DNA of 64,000 nt from Vibrio coralliilyticus ATCC BAA-450. GTDB lineage: Bacteria; Pseudomonadota; Gammaproteobacteria; Enterobacterales; Vibrionaceae. Shown here one piece after another: positions 58,872-64,000 of the stretch. Within the stretch, counting starts at the first letter, position 1. Each line of letters begins with the position of its first letter. Made by a program: the position numbers and the translations under genes. The notes under the pieces were generated by a model. That model saw only the letters and a list, made by a program, of their open reading frames with translations, did not search any database and was not told the origin of the DNA. The DNA is taken from NCBI RefSeq assembly GCF_000176135.1, contig NZ_ACZN01000018.1, positions 992,001 through 1,056,000 of the forward strand, given 5' to 3'.

Positions 58872-60209
58872 ATGAGTTCGATCGATCCAGCAACCATGGC
58901 ACAGCAACTGGCAACCTTTGACGTCCAGTCGTTTAGACAACGCTACACCACTCAAGCTTCCCAGTATCAATCTCAACTGGATGCGCTTGGCAAAGTCGAA
59001 TCTGCATTGCGTGAGTTCCGTACTGCTGTGAATGAAATGAACAACAGCACATCAGGGATCATCAAAAACAGCGCAACTGTGTCGAGTGAAGGGTTCTTCA
59101 CTGCCAGTGCTGACTCCAAAGCACTGACGGGCAGTTACCAAATTTTTGTAGAACAAGTCGCCACAACGCATCAGGTATCAACTGGCATGCCTGCCGATCT
59201 GGAGCCTACAACGGAAGTGCCACTGACTGGCACGCTCGAGTTTAAAATCAACGGCGAGACAATGACGTTGGATCTTTCCACTCTGGACAGTGATGGAGAT
59301 GGTAAGGCAACCATGGCTGACTTAACTTCGGCCATCAACAATGACCCCGATAATCCGGGCGTAAACGCCACCTTGGTTCGCTCAGGTGGCAAAACCCACT
59401 TCATGCTCTCCAGTGAAGAAACTGGGGTAGCAAACAAGATTGAAGTCTCGGCGACAGGGACTGGACAGAGTTGGTTTGAAGATGCCTTCACCAACCTCAA
59501 TCAAATCAGCGAAGCAAAAGACGCCATCATTTGGCTAGGGGCGAAAGACTCAGGCCTTAAACTCGAAGGCAGTAGCAATACGTTTAGTGATGCTATTGAT
59601 GGCCTCGACATCACTGTCAGCAAAGCCCAAGAAACCGGCGAATCGCCGTTAACCCTCAGCGTCGGTGGTGACAATGACGCCACTAAAGAGCAGGTCAACA
59701 AATTTATCGACGCCTATAACAAGTTGATGTCGACCGTTGACGAATACACCAAAGTAGACACGGAAAACAACACTCGGGCTGTTCTAGCCAGTGACCCTAC
59801 CCTACGAGCGATTGAAAGCCAGGTGAAGTCTGTTGTGCGTGGAGATTTCGGTGGCCTTCGCCTGAGTCAGGTCGGTATTGAGATCGATCGTGACGGAAAA
59901 ATGAAGCTCGATTCAGAAAAGTTCGAGCAGGCTCAAATCGATAACAGTACAGGCCTTGAAGCAATGTTCAACGGTGACGGCAACCTGCTAGATAGCATCG
60001 ACACCATCGTCGAGCCTTACCTGCAGTTCTCTTCCGGTTTGTTTAAATCTCGCAAAGACGCACTAAAGCAGAACATTGATCGCATCAATGACAAACAGGT
60101 CGTGCTGGACCGTAAATACGATATGGCTTACGACCGCTACCTCAAACAATTTACCCAAATGAACACCATTATGCGCCAAATGAACCAAACCATGTCGATG
60201 TTTGGTTAA
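58872..60209 (+). CDS. lafB: Lateral filament cap protein LafB (FliD)
   Basis: 445 residues. The N-terminal FliD domain (IDPATMAQQLATFDVQSFRQRY) and C-terminal FliD domain (VNKFIDAYNKLMSTVDEYTKV to the coiled-coil end KRYDMAYDRY-like repeats) are present. It caps the filament and assists flagellin folding. First gene of the late operon. Confidence 0.94.
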   Translation: MSSIDPATMAQQLATFDVQSFRQRYTTQASQYQSQLDALGKVESALREFRTAVNEMNNSTSGIIKNSATVSSEGFFTASADSKALTGSYQIFVEQVATTHQVSTGMPADLEPTTEVPLTGTLEFKINGETMTLDLSTLDSDGDGKATMADLTSAINNDPDNPGVNATLVRSGGKTHFMLSSEETGVANKIEVSATGTGQSWFEDAFTNLNQISEAKDAIIWLGAKDSGLKLEGSSNTFSDAIDGLDITVSKAQETGESPLTLSVGGDNDATKEQVNKFIDAYNKLMSTVDEYTKVDTENNTRAVLASDPTLRAIESQVKSVVRGDFGGLRLSQVGIEIDRDGKMKLDSEKFEQAQIDNSTGLEAMFNGDGNLLDSIDTIVEPYLQFSSGLFKSRKDALKQNIDRINDKQVVLDRKYDMAYDRYLKQFTQMNTIMRQMNQTMSMFG

Positions 60210-60230
60210 TGGGCACCAGGAGACGTTTTT

Positions 60231-60617
60231 ATGTTAATGGACTCAGGCTACAACTCTTATCAACAAGTCGATCTTGATGCTCAGGCTGCCTCGGCGAACC
60301 CACATCAATTGGTAGTGATGTTAATAGACGGACTACTCAATGAAATTGAACGAGTTCGAGGCCACATGGCCTCAGGTCGCCTTGCAGAAAAAGGGGCTGG
60401 CATCAATAAGTGCATGAATATTTTGGTTGGCCTAGATAGCGCACTTGATGCAGAGAATGGCGGCGAAATCGCTGAGAACCTCCACCAGCTATACGACTTT
60501 TGTCAGGTTGAGCTTTATCAGGCAAGCGTACAAAACAACCTGGACAAACTCACCAGTGTGGAACATGTCATGAACAATATACGTGAGGGGTGGATGAGTT
60601 TTGGTCAGCAAGCATAA
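60231..60617 (+). CDS. lafC: Lateral flagellin export chaperone LafC (FliS)
   Basis: 128 residues; FliS fold with YQQVDLDAQAASANPHQLVVMLIDGLLNEI near the N-terminus and AENLHQLYDFCQVELYQAS. It holds flagellin in an export-ready state. The 3' end overlaps lafD. Confidence 0.93.
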   Translation: MLMDSGYNSYQQVDLDAQAASANPHQLVVMLIDGLLNEIERVRGHMASGRLAEKGAGINKCMNILVGLDSALDAENGGEIAENLHQLYDFCQVELYQASVQNNLDKLTSVEHVMNNIREGWMSFGQQA

Positions 60618-60915
60618 AGTGTCCCCTGAACGATTTCGCCATCTCGCGAAACTGATTCATATCGCGACAAAAACCCAGGACTGGCAAGGTTTAAAACGCT
60701 ACGACCTTCAATTGAGAGAGCTGCTGGAAAGCCATCAGCCCTACCTCAAAGATCCTAGACTCGCGCCTGTCATTACCGAAGTGAAAGCTGTACACAAACA
60801 AGCTTTTGACGCACTGGATAAGGCCATTAACGAACTGGAAGCAGAGATTAATGTTGTCGACGCTCAGCATGAACGTGCAAAAGCTTACCAGCTTGCGATG
60901 ACCATGGAGTACTAG
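60601..60915 (+). CDS. lafD: Lateral flagellar chaperone LafD (FliT-like)
   Basis: About 104 residues, helical and charged, placed between fliS and fliK homologues as in the laf operon. A TTG at 60601 overlaps the end of lafC; a GTG at 60619, just after the lafC stop, is an alternative start. FliT-type proteins bind the cap protein and FliI. Sequence similarity is weak by eye, so the name rests mainly on position and size. Confidence 0.75.
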   Translation: MVSKHKVSPERFRHLAKLIHIATKTQDWQGLKRYDLQLRELLESHQPYLKDPRLAPVITEVKAVHKQAFDALDKAINELEAEINVVDAQHERAKAYQLAMTMEY

Positions 60916-60917
60916 CA

Positions 60918-61925
60918 ATGAACACACCTTCACTGCACACCATGACAAGCCAAAGACCAGAGCAGTTCTCCGCTGATGGTACGATCCAAAAAGCCCGTGG
61001 ATTCGGTCAGCCTGCCGAACAAAACACTGGCTTTACTCTCATGGGGCAACCAGCATCGACGCTTACTGGCAGTCAGCCAAATGCTGAACAAACTGTCGTG
61101 ACCTTAACGGATGATAGCGAGGAAATGTTAGGGCAGGAAAATAGCTCAGATCATACGACTACGCTACCGATTGCAAAGCCTCATCTACTAAAAGAACACT
61201 CTGCAACCACGGACGCTTTAGCTTTGCTACAGCTGAAACAAAAGCGAGTAGCAAGCGGTGCTCAAACGTTCGATGCTATGACAGGCTCAGTGGGCACAAA
61301 TTCGTCAGACAGAATGACACCGCAGAGTATAAGCCATCAACTGGTGAAGCAGACAAGCGGGCCTTTGAGTATCGACACGCCTGTAAGCCAGAGCCCATCA
61401 GTTCAGAATGTTCTGCAAACCTTGGCCTCAACACAAGTGCAACCGCAGCCTCAAACCTCTCACCAGCAACCTATAGCAACGTCTGTACAAACAGCAGAAT
61501 GGGCAGCAGTAAAAGTTGATACCAGTGCGGCTAAGTGGGGCGAACAAATGATGCAGGTATTGCATGACAGAGTCTCACTTCAAGCACAACAAAGCATGCA
61601 AGAAGCCAAGATCCGTCTAGATCCGCCAGAGCTTGGAAAGCTGGACTTGCTGGTACGCGTTGATGGCGACCGCCTCAATGTGCAAATCAACGCTAATGCG
61701 GCAGCAACCCGCGAGGCCTTGCTTCAGGTTTCTGACCGGCTGCGAGCTGAGTTGCAAGACCAGAACTTTGTCCATGTCGACGTCAACGTAGGCTCAGGAG
61801 AAAGTGAACGCGACCAGTCACCTCATCAAGGTGAACAACAAACACACATTTTCGATAGTCGCGAGTTTGCCAATTCAGACAATCCCAATGATCCATCAGA
61901 GCATTGGCTAAGCACACACGCATAA
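60918..61925 (+). CDS. lafE: Lateral hook-length control protein LafE (FliK)
   Basis: 335 residues. The N-terminal two thirds are low-complexity (Gln/Ser/Thr/Pro-rich), serving as the molecular ruler. The conserved C-terminal FliK domain is at about 205-305 (AKIRLDPPELGKLDLLVRVDG ... REALLQVSDRLRAELQDQNF). It ends hook growth by acting on FlhB. Confidence 0.92.
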   Translation: MNTPSLHTMTSQRPEQFSADGTIQKARGFGQPAEQNTGFTLMGQPASTLTGSQPNAEQTVVTLTDDSEEMLGQENSSDHTTTLPIAKPHLLKEHSATTDALALLQLKQKRVASGAQTFDAMTGSVGTNSSDRMTPQSISHQLVKQTSGPLSIDTPVSQSPSVQNVLQTLASTQVQPQPQTSHQQPIATSVQTAEWAAVKVDTSAAKWGEQMMQVLHDRVSLQAQQSMQEAKIRLDPPELGKLDLLVRVDGDRLNVQINANAAATREALLQVSDRLRAELQDQNFVHVDVNVGSGESERDQSPHQGEQQTHIFDSREFANSDNPNDPSEHWLSTHA

Positions 61926-61939
61926 TTAGGAATAGGGTT

Positions 61940-62437
61940 ATGACAAAAAAACAAATGATCGCGGTATTTTCAGCGATGATCCTCACCAGTGCCCTGGTTT
62001 CAGCCGCAACCGTAGTTGGTGGAATTTGGTTCTTAAAGCAATCGGGGAATAGTACCAATTCAGAATCATTTTTCGCAGATTCTCCCCTTGCCTTCCTTAC
62101 CGAAGAACGCAACCCAGCTCAGACGCCTAGTTTCCACTCACTGGACAAAATTGTCCTCAGCGTTAAAGGAAAGCGCCAGACCCACTTCGTCATGCTGGAA
62201 GTCGCGATTGAAACTCGCCGCCCAGAACGCATTCAAAATATTGATGACTACATGCCAATTGTGCGCAATTCACTACTGAAGCTTTTCAGCGACAAAACCT
62301 ACGAAGATCTGCATCAGGACGGCGCAGTTAACCTGCTCCAGAATCAGGTCAAACAAACGGTGCTGCTAGCCTTTGAGAAAACCGACATTCTTCGCGATAT
62401 CGATGACGTCTTGCTGACGAAATACGTCGTGCAATAA
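61940..62437 (+). CDS. lafF: Lateral flagellar basal body-associated protein LafF (FliL)
   Basis: 165 residues from the ATG at 61940, which has AGGAATAGGG upstream; an in-frame ATG at 61904 lies inside lafE. One N-terminal membrane helix (about 8-30) and the FliL periplasmic domain (FVMLEVAIETRRPERIQNIDDYMPIVRNSLLKLFSDKTYEDL). It stabilises the stator around the rotor. It lies 14 bases after lafE. Confidence 0.9.
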   Translation: MTKKQMIAVFSAMILTSALVSAATVVGGIWFLKQSGNSTNSESFFADSPLAFLTEERNPAQTPSFHSLDKIVLSVKGKRQTHFVMLEVAIETRRPERIQNIDDYMPIVRNSLLKLFSDKTYEDLHQDGAVNLLQNQVKQTVLLAFEKTDILRDIDDVLLTKYVVQ

Positions 62438-62449
62438 GGAGCACGGCCC

Positions 62450-63178
62450 ATGTTGGATATGAACTTTCAGGAAGAATACGGCGTCGAAGGTGAAATCAGT
62501 TCACCTTCCATTCCTATTGATGAGAACAAGTTGCTCAAACAGCACCAAGTGCTGGTCAACCGTATCGTCAATCAACTCAGAGCCCATGCTACACCGCATT
62601 GCAGCATCGAAGACATGCAGCAAATTGGCCTTATTGGTTTACTGGAAGCGGGCCGTCGATACGGAAACGTTGAGGACCCCAACTTCCCAGCCTTCGCGGT
62701 CTGTCGGATCCGTGGCTCAATACTGGATGAGTTGCGCCGGCTTGACTGGCGATCACGAAAAACGCGTCAACAAGCTCATGAGCTCAATGATGTCACTCGT
62801 GATCTGATGCGCTCTCTTGGCCGGCAACCGACCGATGCCGAAATCATCAAAGCATTGGGAACAGACGAACAAGATTATCTTACTCGCCAAAATGCGGCAT
62901 TGGCTGGAGAAATGCAAAGCCTGGATCAATTGATTGAAAACGGTATCGAAGCACAATCTGACGCTGTTTATGACGGAATGTCCCATGAGCAAACTCGTCG
63001 CAGTCTTGAATTTGCTCTGAATAAACTGCCCAAAAGAGATCAACTGCTACTGACGCTGTTTTATCAACACGAACTCAACCTTCACGAAATCGCTTTAGTG
63101 CTTGATCTGACGCCTCCGAGGATTTGTCAGCTACACAAACAAGCACTCAAACAACTCAACCACTACTTATCCTCCTAG
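62450..63178 (+). CDS. lafS: Lateral flagellar sigma-28 factor LafS (FliA)
   Basis: 242 residues. Region 2 (IEDMQQIGLIGLLEAGRRY, CRIRGSILDELRRLDW), region 3 (RKTRQQAHELNDVTRDL) and region 4 helix-turn-helix (YQHELNLHEIALVLDLTPPRICQLHKQAL) are intact. It directs transcription of lafA and other late lateral genes. The TGGC..TGCT promoter upstream of lafB places its expression under LafK/sigma-54. Confidence 0.95.
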   Translation: MLDMNFQEEYGVEGEISSPSIPIDENKLLKQHQVLVNRIVNQLRAHATPHCSIEDMQQIGLIGLLEAGRRYGNVEDPNFPAFAVCRIRGSILDELRRLDWRSRKTRQQAHELNDVTRDLMRSLGRQPTDAEIIKALGTDEQDYLTRQNAALAGEMQSLDQLIENGIEAQSDAVYDGMSHEQTRRSLEFALNKLPKRDQLLLTLFYQHELNLHEIALVLDLTPPRICQLHKQALKQLNHYLSS

Positions 63179-63187
63179 GAGTCACAA

Positions 63188-64000
63188 ATGCAAAAGTTTT
63201 TTGGAGCTATCACCGTCTTACTGTGTGTCTTTGGCGGATATATGTGGGCGGGCGGTAAGCTTGGCGCTATCTGGCAACCGGCTGAATTTCTGATCATCAT
63301 TGGCGCCGCTGCTGGCTCTCTGATCATAGGTAACCCGCCACAAGTCCTGAAAGAGATGCGTCAGCAAGTTCGTGCCACCATCTCTGCACCACGCGAAGAA
63401 TATGAATACTACATGGAGCTGATGGCTCTGCTTAACAACTTGCTTGAAACAGCGCGCAGCAGAGGCTTTAAGTTTCTCGATTCTCATATCGAGGCTCCAG
63501 ATCAGAGCTCGATCTTTCTCGCCTACCCGAAAGTTGGTTCAGATTACCGCCTGATTTCATTTATTACTGACAACTTGCGTTTAATGGCCATGGGTCAAAT
63601 GTCGCCTCACGAATTAGAAGGTTTACTGGAACAGGAAATCGAAGCCATTCAAACAGAAATGCTCCTCCCTTCTCGCTCAATGCAGAGAACAGCTGAAGCA
63701 CTGCCGGGCTTTGGTATCTTAGCGGCGGTCGGCGGCATCATCATTACGATGCAGGCTATTGACGGCTCAATCGCTCTTGTGGGTTACCACGTCGCTGCGG
63801 CTCTGGTTGGAACATTCGTTGGTATCTTCGGTTGTTACTGCTGTCTTGACCCACTTAGCAATGCCATGGCACAGCGCGTGAAGCGCAACATGACCGCATT
63901 CGAGTGCGTCAGAGCAACACTTGTGGCTTATGTGGCGAAGAAGCCAACCTTACTTGCCATCGATGCTGGCCGTAAACACATCCAGTTAGACATTAAACCG
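63188..64000 (+). CDS. lafT: Lateral flagellar stator subunit LafT (MotA), 3' end outside the window
   Basis: The reading frame opens at ATG 63188 (GGAGTCACAA upstream) and stays open to the last base, giving 271 residues without a stop. The MotA fold is clear: first helices FFGAITVLLCVFGGYMWAGG and EFLIIIGAAAGSLIIGN, cytoplasmic charged loop, then PGFGILAAVGGIIITMQAI and the last helix GTFVGIFGCYCCLDPLSNAM. Lateral stators are proton-driven in Vibrio. lafU (MotB) is expected directly downstream. Confidence 0.94.
   Translation, partial: MQKFFGAITVLLCVFGGYMWAGGKLGAIWQPAEFLIIIGAAAGSLIIGNPPQVLKEMRQQVRATISAPREEYEYYMELMALLNNLLETARSRGFKFLDSHIEAPDQSSIFLAYPKVGSDYRLISFITDNLRLMAMGQMSPHELEGLLEQEIEAIQTEMLLPSRSMQRTAEALPGFGILAAVGGIIITMQAIDGSIALVGYHVAAALVGTFVGIFGCYCCLDPLSNAMAQRVKRNMTAFECVRATLVAYVAKKPTLLAIDAGRKHIQLDIKP

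Noticed and set aside
1..64000. CRISPR arrays, insertion sequences, integrases and rRNA genes
   Set aside because: None seen: no spaced direct repeats of CRISPR type, no transposase or integrase reading frame, no rRNA sequence.

Overview
The window comes from a Vibrio (Vibrionaceae, Gammaproteobacteria). Three things support this: the linked set yvcK-luxU-luxO-qrr-uvrB, the folX-folE-folM-cobO neighbourhood, and a complete second-type (lateral, laf) flagellar cluster with the gene content known from Vibrio parahaemolyticus. The species cannot be named from the sequence alone.

Layout. 1-2443: folX-folE-folM (monapterin synthesis) and cobO. 2500-11593: an AT-rich accessory island, all on the minus strand, that looks like a microcin/bacteriocin-type modified-peptide system. 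Read in transcription order it holds an HlyC-like acyltransferase, a SelO-like protein, a membrane family-2 glycosyltransferase, a double-glycine-leader peptide with a Gly/Asn/Tyr-rich core, a CPBP-family membrane protein (probable immunity or processing), a radical SAM enzyme, an HlyD-type adaptor, a C39-peptidase ABC exporter and a left-handed beta-helix acetyltransferase. The island is bounded by two copies of the 3' end of cobO. The copy on the far side (11804-11991) is a broken remnant followed by a stem-loop that could be the ancestral terminator. 12055-29484: mostly housekeeping genes: an EF-hand-like secreted protein, an AsmA-family protein, udk, apbC, metG, a ToxR/ToxS-like membrane regulator pair beside an outer-membrane protein, udp, zntA with a MerR-type promoter, a MATE transporter, a CBS protein, an NrtS-like small protein and a PAS-GGDEF protein. 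29528-32308: moaABCDE behind a probable Moco riboswitch. 32614-37523: yvcK, the quorum-sensing phosphorelay luxU-luxO, a qrr sRNA with sigma-54 promoter and LuxO site, and uvrB with an SOS box. 37524-38149: an AT-rich spacer with DnaA-box-like sites, then tRNA-Asn. 38548-40513: an outer-membrane protein and an overlapping M23 peptidase/bactofilin pair.

40693-64000: the lateral flagellar cluster. It has two divergent arms. The minus arm runs motY-lafK-fliEFGHIJ and then a receiver/helical-repeat gene. The plus arm runs fliMNPQR-flhBA, a degenerate EAL protein, lafA, lafBCDEF, lafS and lafT, which runs off the window end. Visible promoters suggest a hierarchy. A sigma-54 promoter precedes lafB (the operon carrying the sigma-28 factor lafS), a target for the sigma-54 activator LafK. 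A sigma-28 promoter precedes the flagellin gene lafA.

The most unusual part is the 2.5-11.6 kb peptide cluster. The individual families are recognisable, but I do not know a described system that combines a radical SAM enzyme, SelO-like and HlyC-like proteins, a processive-type glycosyltransferase and an acetyltransferase around one glycine-rich double-glycine peptide.
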